The notes under the pieces: generated by a model
What the model saw: the letters and a program-made list of their open reading frames with translations, nothing else
The model's database searches: none
What the model was told of the DNA's origin: nothing
In this document: in pieces, positions 35,458-42,984 of the stretch
How the letters are laid out: each line of letters starts with the position of its first letter
How positions within the stretch are numbered: the first letter of the stretch is position 1
Translations under genes and position numbers: made by a program
Assembly (NCBI RefSeq): GCF_029439465.1
Contig: NZ_JAROAV010000001.1
Span: 26,890 to 90,889, forward strand
Source of the DNA: Luteipulveratus flavus
GTDB taxonomy: Bacteria; Actinomycetota; Actinomycetes; Actinomycetales; Dermatophilaceae
Reading direction: 5' to 3'
Length of the DNA: 64,000 nt

Positions 35458-36978
35458 GTGGGCATCGCCTTCAAGGGTCGCGGCGCAGGGCCTCCGATCG
35501 TGTCGCCGAGGATCGCCGTCGTCGGCGCCGGGTTCGGCGGTCTGGCCGCCGTCATCGAGCTCAAGCGCCGGGGGTTCGAGGACATCGTGGTGCTCGAGAA
35601 GGCCGAGGACGTCGGCGGGGTGTGGCGCGAGAACACCTACCCGGGTGCGGCCTGCGACGTCCCGTCTCCGTTCTACTCCTACTCCTTCGAGCCGAATCCG
35701 CGCTGGCCGCACCGCTTCTCGCGCCAGCCTGCGATCCTCGACTACATCCGCGGTGTCGCCGACAAGTACGACGTGCGCAGGCATATCCGGTTCGGCACCG
35801 AGGTCGTCGGCGCCACCTTCGACGACGCCACCGGCACGTGGACGGTCGAGATCAGCAGCGGCGAACCGATGGTCGTCGACGTGCTCGTCTCCGCGGTCGG
35901 GCAGCTGTCGCGGCCGGCGTACCCGGACATCGCGGGTCGCGACTCCTTCGCCGGGGAGGAGTTCCACTCCGCCACCTGGGACCACGACGTCGACCTGACG
36001 GGCAAGCGGGTCGCGGTCGTCGGGACCGGCGCCAGTGCGGTCCAGTTCGTCCCCGAGGTCCGGGAGCACGCCGAGCACCTCACCGTCTTCCAGCGTTCCG
36101 CGCCGTACATCCTCCCGCGGCCCGACCGTCAGTTCGGTCCCCTGCACCATCGGCTCTTCGAGAAGCTGCCGGTGACCGAGCTCGCCGAGCGCGCCACCTG
36201 GTACGGCCTGGTCGAGGGCCTCAGCGTCGCGTGGGTCCACGCCAAACCGCTCGCCGCAGCGATTCGGGCGGCCTCCAGGTGGCACATGCGCCGGCAGACC
36301 AAGGCCGAGCCCGGGCTCTTCGAGAAGGTCTGGCCGGACTACCCGATCGGCTGCAAGCGGGTCCTCTTCTCCGACAGCTATCTGCCCGCGCTGGCCGAGC
36401 CCGACGTCGACCTGGTCACCGAGGGGATCGAGCGCATCACCCCCGGCGGCGTCCTCACCACGGACGGCGTCGAGCACCCGGCCGACGTGATCATCTGGGG
36501 GACCGGCTTCAAGGTCCAGGAGTTCCTGGCGCCGATGTCGATCACCGGCCCCGCCGGGCGAGGCCTGCACGAGGCGTGGCGGGACGGACCGCACGCCTAC
36601 TACGGCATGACGGTGCCGCGGTTCCCCAACTTGTTCCTGATGTACGGGCCCAACACCAACACCGGCGGCGGCTCGATCATCTACTTCCTCGAGACACAGG
36701 CGAGGTACCTCGGCGACTACGTCGCGCACCTGGTCTCGGTCGGTCGCCCGCTGGCGGTCCGACCCGAGGTCGAGGCTGCGTACGACGACCGCATCCAGGC
36801 CGAGCTCGGCGGCAGCGTGTGGAGCCGGTGCAGCTCCTGGTACCGCCGGGCCGATGGCCGGATCACGGCCAACTGGCCCTTCCTGGGCGTGCAGTACAAC
36901 CGACAGGCCCGCTTCGACGCGGCCGACTACGAGGAGGTGGGGTCATGGGTCAGAGACACGACGGGCAGCCGGCGGTGA
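35458..36978 (+). CDS. Baeyer-Villiger flavin monooxygenase
   Basis: A 506-residue FAD/NADPH enzyme. The FAD motif is VVGAGFGG (21-28) and the NADPH motif VVGTGASA (187-194). The class I Baeyer-Villiger fingerprint F-x-G-x-x-x-H-x-x-x-W is exact at 164-174 (FAGEEFHSATW) and followed by D. It inserts oxygen next to a ketone to give an ester or lactone. A perfect AAGGAGG six bases before GTG 35458 fixes the start. The next gene overlaps its 3' end by 34 bases. Substrate unknown; a ketone from steroid, alkane or terpene metabolism is possible. Confidence 0.93.
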   Translation: MGIAFKGRGAGPPIVSPRIAVVGAGFGGLAAVIELKRRGFEDIVVLEKAEDVGGVWRENTYPGAACDVPSPFYSYSFEPNPRWPHRFSRQPAILDYIRGVADKYDVRRHIRFGTEVVGATFDDATGTWTVEISSGEPMVVDVLVSAVGQLSRPAYPDIAGRDSFAGEEFHSATWDHDVDLTGKRVAVVGTGASAVQFVPEVREHAEHLTVFQRSAPYILPRPDRQFGPLHHRLFEKLPVTELAERATWYGLVEGLSVAWVHAKPLAAAIRAASRWHMRRQTKAEPGLFEKVWPDYPIGCKRVLFSDSYLPALAEPDVDLVTEGIERITPGGVLTTDGVEHPADVIIWGTGFKVQEFLAPMSITGPAGRGLHEAWRDGPHAYYGMTVPRFPNLFLMYGPNTNTGGGSIIYFLETQARYLGDYVAHLVSVGRPLAVRPEVEAAYDDRIQAELGGSVWSRCSSWYRRADGRITANWPFLGVQYNRQARFDAADYEEVGSWVRDTTGSRR

Positions 36979-37547
36979 GCCGGGATCCGGTGCCGATCAC
37001 GCTCACCGACCGGCTCGCGTCGCTCGGAGAGCGGGCCACGGTCGATGAGGCGGTGGAGCTGTTCGACGACCTTCCCCCGCTGCGCGCGGAGGAGCTCACG
37101 GGTCGCTGGCACGGCCGCGAGATCGCGACCGGTCATCCGCTCGACGGCCTGCTGGGTCCCTCCGGGTGGTACGGCAAGCAGTTCGACGGTGTCGACGAGG
37201 TCCACCCCCTGCTGTTCCGCAGCGCCGACGGTTCGCTCTACGCCGCGGATCCACGACGGATGCCGCTCGGCCTTGCCGGCCGTCTCCCGGCGTTCGCGGT
37301 GGACAGGGCGGGCCCGGCCGTGCGCCGGTTGTCGTCGCTCCTGCGTACGCGTCGGTACTCGGCGCGCCTGCGCAACATCGAGCACCGTGGCGTGGTGACG
37401 GCCGCGATGGTCTACGACGACCTGCCCATCATCGACGTCTTCCGAGCCGTCGACGCCGACACGATGCTCGGACTCATGGACTACCGGGCACACCCCGCGC
37501 CCTTCTTCTTCGTCCTCGAACGAGACAGCACAACGACCACGCGCTGA
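36945..37547 (+). CDS. GXWXG/DUF4334 protein
   Basis: A 200-residue protein with the GXWXG domain (ELTGRWHGREIATGHPLDGLLGP, motif GRWHG) and a C-terminal DUF4334 region (DDLPIIDVFRAVDADTMLGLMD...FFFVLER). The families are of unknown function and often stand beside oxidoreductases. AGGAGG inside the end of the BVMO gene, seven bases before ATG 36945, decides the start and implies co-translation with the monooxygenase. Confidence 0.85.
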   Translation: MGQRHDGQPAVSRDPVPITLTDRLASLGERATVDEAVELFDDLPPLRAEELTGRWHGREIATGHPLDGLLGPSGWYGKQFDGVDEVHPLLFRSADGSLYAADPRRMPLGLAGRLPAFAVDRAGPAVRRLSSLLRTRRYSARLRNIEHRGVVTAAMVYDDLPIIDVFRAVDADTMLGLMDYRAHPAPFFFVLERDSTTTTR

Positions 37548-37759
37548 AAGGCCGGCTACTCGCACGGGCGTCGCTTCAGGCGTGGTGCTGGAGGCGGGAG
37601 AGCTCGCGATCCACCCGACGTACGAGGAGGTCTGCGTGGAGATCGTCACGCTCCAGGGCTCCGCCGACCAGCGGTGGTTCTGCTGGCGTCCGGGCGAGGA
37701 CTCGTTCGCGGACGTGAGGCCGTCCCCTCGAGCGGCCGAGCGGTCGACCCCGACTCGGG
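37548..37759. other. 212-base gap with one possible small reading frame
   Basis: Convergent spacer between the GXWXG gene and the DUF4203 gene. A GTG at 37636 with AGGAGG six bases upstream opens a frame beginning MEIVTLQGSADQRWFCWRPG, but the frame then runs antisense into DUF4203 and turns into Arg/Pro-rich sequence. It may be a gene remnant; I do not call it as a gene. Confidence 0.3.
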
Positions 37760-38335
37760 TCAACCAGATCTCGACACCGCATCGCGACGACTTCCGTGCA
37801 GCTGAACGGCGTGTCCCCACCAGGCGAGCGCCGCCCAGGCGACCACGAGGACAACAGCGCCGACGGTCCTGTCGGGATGTCTCAGATGGTGCGCGGAGTC
37901 GGGCCACAGCCGGGCAATTCCCGACAGCACCAACGCTGCACCCGCGAGCGCCGTGCTCCAGACGAGGAACCGCCGGTGCTGCCACTCGGCGAGCAACGCG
38001 CCCACCACTGCGATGCACGGGACGGCGATCACGGCCAGCGCCCAGCTGTCGCCGTCGAGGACCACGAACAGCTTGGCTCCGATCACCGCACCGACGATTC
38101 CTCCGGCGATCAGGAGCAGGAAGCGCGACAGCAGCATCGCCATGAGGTAGGCCGCCAGGGCTGCGGCGAGCGACACGATGAACCCGGTGGTCAGCGACGC
38201 GTCGGACGTCTCACTGAGCAGCCAGCCGCAGCCGAAGCCGGCGAGCGGTACGGCCAGCTTCATCGACCGCGCCCCGAGGAAGCACAGCACGAGGCCGGCC
38301 AGCAGGAACGGCAGTGCGGCGGTCAGGGTGGTCAT
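37760..38335 (-). CDS. DUF4203-like membrane protein
   Basis: A 191-residue protein with about six hydrophobic segments, including AALPFLLAGLVLCFLGARSM, LAGFGCGWLLSE and LLIAGGIVGAVIGAKLFVV, the glycine-rich pattern of the DUF4203/TM7S3-like family. Function unknown. AGGAG seven bases before ATG 38335 and an ATGA overlap with the AI-2E stop show it is the last gene of a three-gene operon (GAP, AI-2E, DUF4203). Confidence 0.75.
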   Translation of the reverse strand: MTTLTAALPFLLAGLVLCFLGARSMKLAVPLAGFGCGWLLSETSDASLTTGFIVSLAAALAAYLMAMLLSRFLLLIAGGIVGAVIGAKLFVVLDGDSWALAVIAVPCIAVVGALLAEWQHRRFLVWSTALAGAALVLSGIARLWPDSAHHLRHPDRTVGAVVLVVAWAALAWWGHAVQLHGSRRDAVSRSG

Positions 38336-39465
38336 GGTGGGTCTCCTGTCCGAGTGTGTGGAGATGACGAGAGCGGCTCCGCCCCAGCGCGGTTGGCGAT
38401 GAGGGAGGCGAGCCAGCGCGACTCTGGGTCGGCATCGACCAGCAGCGCCCGAACGAGGAGCGACAGGGGTACGGCCAGGACCGCGCCGACCGGTCCGATG
38501 AGCCATGACCAGAACGCCAGAGAGACGAAGGTGAGGGTGGGGGAGAGGCCGACGGCGTCGCCGACCACCTTGTTCTGGATGCCTGACTGGATGATCAGGT
38601 TGAGGACGCAGTAGATGACGACCACGGCGAGCATCCGCCCGAGACCGCCGTCCAGCAGAGCCAGGACTGCCGGGGGTACGAGGCCGATGACGAAACCGAC
38701 GTTCGGGATGTAGTTCGTCAGGAACGCCAGCAGGCCCCAGAGCAGCGGCGCCGGGACGTCCAGGAGCTGGAGGGCCACGGTGTCGAGCACCGCGACCACG
38801 AGCCCGAAGACCGTGGACACCATCAGGTAGTGCCGAGTGCCGTGCGCGAACCCGGTGAGAGCGCGGGCGAGCTGGGGGCGGATGCGTGCGACCGTCCTCA
38901 GCTGCTCCGAGAAGGGCCCGCTGTCCAGCGTCATGAACAGGCACAGCGCGAGGGCGAACGCCAGTCGTGATGCCGTACCGGCCACGCCCGTCAGGAGCGA
39001 CCCGATGAAGCCGCCGAGGTGGCTGAGGTCGAACGACGAGGACACCTTCTGGACCTGGGCGTCGCCGGCGCCGGCGTCGCGCAGACGGTCAGCGGCGTGG
39101 GTGACGGCGGAGTTGAAGTCGGACTCGTACTCCTGCAGCAACGAGCCCAGCCGAGAGACCGCGACGACGATCGACAACGCGAACCCGAGCACGACGACCA
39201 GGACGACCACCAACGACACGACGGACGCCGTCCAGCCGGGCCAGCGACGGATCAGCCGGGTGCGCAACGGGTGGGTCACGATGGTCAGCACCAGAGCCAG
39301 GAACGCCGGCCCGAGGATGCTCCGGGCCGCGTGCACTCCGGCGGCCACGACGACCGCGGCAGCCGCCGTCAGCAGGACTAGGGCGCCGCGAGGCAGTGCC
39401 GGGCGCGCCGGATCCGGGCTCACGCCCCCACGGTCGAGGCGGGTGGCTCCTGAGTCCTCCTCCAT
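38332..39465 (-). CDS. AI-2E family transporter
   Basis: A 377-residue membrane protein of the AI-2E exporter (TqsA/PerM) family. GPAFLALVLTIVTHPLRTRLIRRW and the later GLLAFLTNYIPNVGFVIGLVPPAVLALLDGG (P-N-x-G/P-N-V-G block) are family hallmarks, with seven to eight membrane segments. Members have been linked to signal export and to Na+/H+ antiport; the role here is unknown. It is the middle gene of an operon, 15 bases after the GAP gene. Confidence 0.9.
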   Translation of the reverse strand: MEEDSGATRLDRGGVSPDPARPALPRGALVLLTAAAAVVVAAGVHAARSILGPAFLALVLTIVTHPLRTRLIRRWPGWTASVVSLVVVLVVVLGFALSIVVAVSRLGSLLQEYESDFNSAVTHAADRLRDAGAGDAQVQKVSSSFDLSHLGGFIGSLLTGVAGTASRLAFALALCLFMTLDSGPFSEQLRTVARIRPQLARALTGFAHGTRHYLMVSTVFGLVVAVLDTVALQLLDVPAPLLWGLLAFLTNYIPNVGFVIGLVPPAVLALLDGGLGRMLAVVVIYCVLNLIIQSGIQNKVVGDAVGLSPTLTFVSLAFWSWLIGPVGAVLAVPLSLLVRALLVDADPESRWLASLIANRAGAEPLSSSPHTRTGDPP

Positions 39466-39480
39466 GGCAGGCGAACCCGG

Positions 39481-40194
39481 TCAGATGTTCCCGAGGCCGC
39501 GGCCCACGAAGAGCACGCCGAACGCCAGAAGGACGCCGACTCCGATCTGGTCGTTGTGCGCGACCAGCCAGGTGGTCGCCGCTCGCAGCGCTTTGCGTCC
39601 CTCGGCGCCGCTGATCGCGAACCCGATCATGGGCACCACGAAGTCGAGGATGCTGGAGATCAGCAGGAGGAGCACCCCGAAGAGCTGCGCGCCCGTCCCG
39701 ACGTCGGCGGTGAGCACGATGCCCATGCCGGAGGCGAGGATCGCGATGTTCGGGTTGAGCAGGCTCAGGAGCAGGCCTGCCGTGGCCACCAGCCGGAGCG
39801 AGGGGTCGGAAAGTCGCGCCAACCATGCCGGTTTCGCCGGCTCACCGCCGGAGCTGCCGGCACCGCTCGCTGCTGACGCCGTACGGGAGGCACGCCGCAT
39901 CCGTACCCAGGACAGGATCCCCCCGACGAGGAACAGTGCCCCGAGGACGATGCTGACCCAGCCCCGGACGGTGCCGTTGTCCTTCGTCGACGGGTCCGCG
40001 GCGCTGCCGATCCCCCACGCGATCGCGGCCAGCACGGTGTAGGTCAGCAGGAACATCCCGCCGAAGGTCGCCGCGTTGCGCCACGGGTGCGAGGAGCCGA
40101 GCAGCACCAGGCAGCCCACCACGGCGGCGGGCGTGATCATGAGGCCCACCATCTCTGGCAGCAGCTGCCCGAAGAGCTCTCCCACGACGGTCAC
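39481..40194 (-). CDS. GAP family (Sap-like) membrane protein
   Basis: A 237-residue protein with about six membrane segments in the LysE-like GAP arrangement: LFGQLLPEMVGLMITPAAVVGCLVLLGS at the N-terminus and LLLSLLNPNIAILASGMGIV in the middle (NP-N motif). The mycobacterial members (Sap, Gap) help export glycolipids. GTG 40194 is chosen because a longer frame to 40251 would run through the 17-bp dyad site at 40221-40237. First gene of the operon and divergent from SulP. Confidence 0.82.
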   Translation of the reverse strand: MTVVGELFGQLLPEMVGLMITPAAVVGCLVLLGSSHPWRNAATFGGMFLLTYTVLAAIAWGIGSAADPSTKDNGTVRGWVSIVLGALFLVGGILSWVRMRRASRTASAASGAGSSGGEPAKPAWLARLSDPSLRLVATAGLLLSLLNPNIAILASGMGIVLTADVGTGAQLFGVLLLLISSILDFVVPMIGFAISGAEGRKALRAATTWLVAHNDQIGVGVLLAFGVLFVGRGLGNI

Positions 40195-40220
40195 CCTCGC
40201 GATTCCTGCGGCCGCCGGGA

Positions 40221-40237
40221 TCACCTGTTCCGGGGGA
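40221..40237. promoter_or_regulatory. 17-bp dyad site 1 (TCACCTGTTCCGGGGGA)
   Basis: Half-sites TCACC and GGGGA flank a seven-base centre. It lies in the divergent spacer of the GAP operon (26 bases from its start) and the first SulP gene (34 bases from its start). The minus strand reads TCCCCCGGAACAGGTGA, matching site 4 at 16 of 17 positions. Confidence 0.7.
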
Positions 40238-40271
40238 TTGGGCGGCGGCACGGCGTTCGTAGCGTCGCAAC

Positions 40272-42002
40272 GTGCCCAGAGCCGTCGCGCCGTCGTTCGC
40301 CGGACTACCCGGCGGCCCGGCGGGGTCGCTGCGAGCCGACCTGCTGGCGGGCCTCACGGTCTGGGCGGTCCTCGTACCGGAGTCGCTGGCCTACGCGACC
40401 ATCGCGGGGGTCTCGCCGGTGGTCGGCCTGTACGCCGCTGTGCCCGCCCTGGTGCTCTACGCCGTGCTCGGCTCGAGCCGGCACCTCGTGGTGGCGCCGA
40501 TGTCGGCGACGGCCGCGCTGTCCATCGGGGTGGTCGGCACCGTCGCCGGGCCTGGTGCCAACGCGGCGACGACGGCCGCCCTGACCGCCGGGCTGGCCCT
40601 CGCCGTCGGCCTGGTGGCGCTGGTGGCGGGTCTGCTGCGCCTGGGGTTCCTGTCCGCGTTCATCTCCGAACCGGTGCTGAAGGGGTTCATCATCGGGCTG
40701 GCGCTGACGATCATGATCGGCCAGGTGCCCGCCCTGCTCGGGACGAGCAAGGGATCGGGCAACTTCTTCGAGAAGGCCTGGCACGTGCTCACCCACCTCG
40801 GCGAAGCCCATCTGCTCACCGTCGCGATCGGCGCGGGCAGCCTCGCCGCACTGCTCCTCCTGCGCCGCTTCCTCCCGCTGGTTCCGGGGTCGCTTGTGGT
40901 CGCGCTGGCCGGCATCGCCGCCGTGGCCGTGCTCGGGCTCGACGACCACGGCCTCGACGTGGTGGGCACCATCCGCTCCGGCCTGCCGTCGGTCGGTCTG
41001 CCGGACGTGTCCTACGACCAGGCCGTCTCGCTGCTGGGCGGCGCCACCGGCGTGATGCTGGTCGGCTTCGCCGAGGGCCTCGGGGCGGCGAAGACGTACG
41101 CGGAGCGGGCGGGGTACGACATCGACGCCAACGAGGAGCTGCTGGGTCTGGGAGCCGCGAACGTCGGCGCCGGACTGACCAGCGGCATGGTGGTCAACGG
41201 CAGCCTGTCGAAGACGGCGGTCAACGGTGGCGCCGGCGCACGCACCCAGCTGTCCAATCTCTCGGTGGCCGTGCTCACGGTGGTGACCCTGCTGTTCCTC
41301 ACCGGCCTGTTCGAGAAGCTGCCCGAGACCACGCTCGCCGCGATCGTCATCGCGGCCGTGGTCGAGCTGGTCGACGTGGCCTCGCTGCGGCGGCTCTACC
41401 GGGCGCGTACCAGCGCTGTCGCCTCGATCAACCGGCTGACGAGCAGGTCCGACTTCGTCGCCGCTGCGGCGGCGCTGGCGGGCGTGCTCGTCTTCGACAC
41501 CCTCCCGGGCCTGGCGATCGGCGTCGCGATCTCGTTGGTGCTGCTCATCGCCCGCACGTCCCGGCCGTACGTCGCCACCCTCACGCCGGTGGGGAGCGGC
41601 CCGCAGCGGGTGTGGGTCGACGTCGAGCGCAACCCCGGCCATCCGCCGCTTCCCGGTGTGCTCGTGGTCCGCGTGGAGGGTCCGCTGATGTTCGCCAACG
41701 CCGAGTTCGTCCGCAGCCGGGTCCGCCGGCTCGCCGCCGACGCCGAGGACCTGCGACTCGTCGTCCTCGACGGACGAGCGACACCGTCGGTGGACGTGAC
41801 GGCCGCCGGCATGCTGGTGCAGCTGCGGACGGACCTGGCCAGGAGCGGCGTCGAGCTGCGCCTGGCGGAGGACGTCGGGCAGGTGAGGGACGTCCTGCGG
41901 CGCGCCGAGCCCGACAAGGAGCCCGCCCTGTACCCGGATATCGCCGCCGCCGTCGCGCACCTGCCCGACCGACCCGCTGACCCCGACGACGCGGACGGCT
42001 GA
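40272..42002 (+). CDS. SulP-family anion transporter with STAS domain
   Basis: A 576-residue SLC26/SulP transporter. LTVWAVLVPESLAYATIAGVSPVVGLYAAVPALVLYAVLGSS is the family signature, followed by about 12-14 membrane segments and a C-terminal STAS domain (about 445-560; FANAEFVRSRVRRL, LVVLDGRATPSVDVTAAGML). It imports sulfate or another small anion such as bicarbonate. The GTG at 40272 lies 34 bases from dyad site 1. The presence of an arylsulfatase next door makes sulfate a plausible substrate, by inference. Confidence 0.92.
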   Translation: MPRAVAPSFAGLPGGPAGSLRADLLAGLTVWAVLVPESLAYATIAGVSPVVGLYAAVPALVLYAVLGSSRHLVVAPMSATAALSIGVVGTVAGPGANAATTAALTAGLALAVGLVALVAGLLRLGFLSAFISEPVLKGFIIGLALTIMIGQVPALLGTSKGSGNFFEKAWHVLTHLGEAHLLTVAIGAGSLAALLLLRRFLPLVPGSLVVALAGIAAVAVLGLDDHGLDVVGTIRSGLPSVGLPDVSYDQAVSLLGGATGVMLVGFAEGLGAAKTYAERAGYDIDANEELLGLGAANVGAGLTSGMVVNGSLSKTAVNGGAGARTQLSNLSVAVLTVVTLLFLTGLFEKLPETTLAAIVIAAVVELVDVASLRRLYRARTSAVASINRLTSRSDFVAAAAALAGVLVFDTLPGLAIGVAISLVLLIARTSRPYVATLTPVGSGPQRVWVDVERNPGHPPLPGVLVVRVEGPLMFANAEFVRSRVRRLAADAEDLRLVVLDGRATPSVDVTAAGMLVQLRTDLARSGVELRLAEDVGQVRDVLRRAEPDKEPALYPDIAAAVAHLPDRPADPDDADG

Positions 42003-42023
42003 CGGTCGCGAGACCGATGCCGC

Positions 42024-42980
42024 TCAGGCGGGTCGCGCGCAGCGGAACCCGAGGTGGGACGTCGTGTCCCGGACGCCATGACCCTGCCGGGCCGCGGGTC
42101 GGTAGCGCAGGCAGTACTCCGGAGAGCACAGGTGCGAACCGCCTTTGGTCACCTTGCGGTCGGTCTCGCGGACCTCCCGCACCGATCCTCCGCAGCAGGC
42201 GTGGGCCGCCTCCGGTGCGTCGTCGGCGGGTGCCTCGGCGTGGGAGGGCGTCCAGTCGGTGCGGGTCCACTCCCAGACGTTGCCGATCATGTCGAGCAGC
42301 CCGAACCCGTTGGCCGGATAGCTGCCCACGGGAGACGTACGCCGGTGGCCGCGGGGATCGTCGTCCTGCCAGGGGAAGCGGCCCTGCCACGTGTTCGCCG
42401 GGAGCTGCTCGGGTTGCCCATCGCCCCAGGCGAACTCGGCGTCCGGGAGGCCACCGCGGGCGGCGTACTCCCACAGCGCCTCACCGACGAGCTCCTTGCC
42501 GGCCCACGCCGCGTACGCGGATGCGTCCTCCCAGCCGACGTGCACCACCGGGTGGTCGGGCGTCTCCTGCCAGGAGGAGCCCGGCCCCTGCGGCGCCCGC
42601 CACGATGCGTCCGGTTGCCAGCGCCACCACCGGGTCCAGTCCGTCAGCGGCACCGGCCCGGGAGTGGGGGTGAAGACCTGCGACCCGGGTACGAGCAGGG
42701 CCGGGTCGGCACCGGGGAAGTCGGCGGCGTCGGGCGTCACCTCGGCCACCGTGACGTGGCCGGTGTCCTCGACGAACCGCGCGAACTGTGCGTTGGTGAC
42801 CGGGTGCAGGTCGAGCCAGAGGTCGGCGACCTCGACCTCGCGGACCGGCCGCTCCTCGGGGTAGAACCGCTCGCTGCCCACTCGGCCCGTGCCGCCGGGT
42901 ACGAGCACCATCCCGTCCGGCGTGTCGGCCGCGGTGCTCGCTCCCGGACGGCGACCACTCGGGGTCGCTTGGTGCAGCAC
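42024..42980 (-). CDS. Formylglycine-generating enzyme (sulfatase-modifying factor)
   Basis: A 318-residue FGE-sulfatase-domain protein. It starts its core at DGMVLVPGG, and the active-site block GGSHLCSPEYCLRYRPAARQ holds both copper-binding catalytic cysteines (Cys285, Cys290), so it is a true FGE rather than an EgtB-like relative. It oxidises the cysteine of CxPxR in sulfatases to formylglycine using O2. The GTG at 42980 starts four bases after the arylsulfatase stop; an ATG at 43037 inside the sulfatase gene is possible. Its substrate is clearly the adjacent sulfatase. Confidence 0.93.
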   Translation of the reverse strand: MLHQATPSGRRPGASTAADTPDGMVLVPGGTGRVGSERFYPEERPVREVEVADLWLDLHPVTNAQFARFVEDTGHVTVAEVTPDAADFPGADPALLVPGSQVFTPTPGPVPLTDWTRWWRWQPDASWRAPQGPGSSWQETPDHPVVHVGWEDASAYAAWAGKELVGEALWEYAARGGLPDAEFAWGDGQPEQLPANTWQGRFPWQDDDPRGHRRTSPVGSYPANGFGLLDMIGNVWEWTRTDWTPSHAEAPADDAPEAAHACCGGSVREVRETDRKVTKGGSHLCSPEYCLRYRPAARQGHGVRDTTSHLGFRCARPA

Positions 42981-42984
42981 CGGC

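Noticed and set aside
35208..37547. 779-codon plus-strand frame across the monooxygenase region
   Set aside because: Arg/Gly/Pro-rich out-of-frame translation of the BVMO gene; only its last 200 codons are the real GXWXG gene.
37582..38145. 187-codon plus-strand frame
   Set aside because: Most of it is antisense to DUF4203 and Arg/Pro rich; only the part before 37760 might be a remnant.
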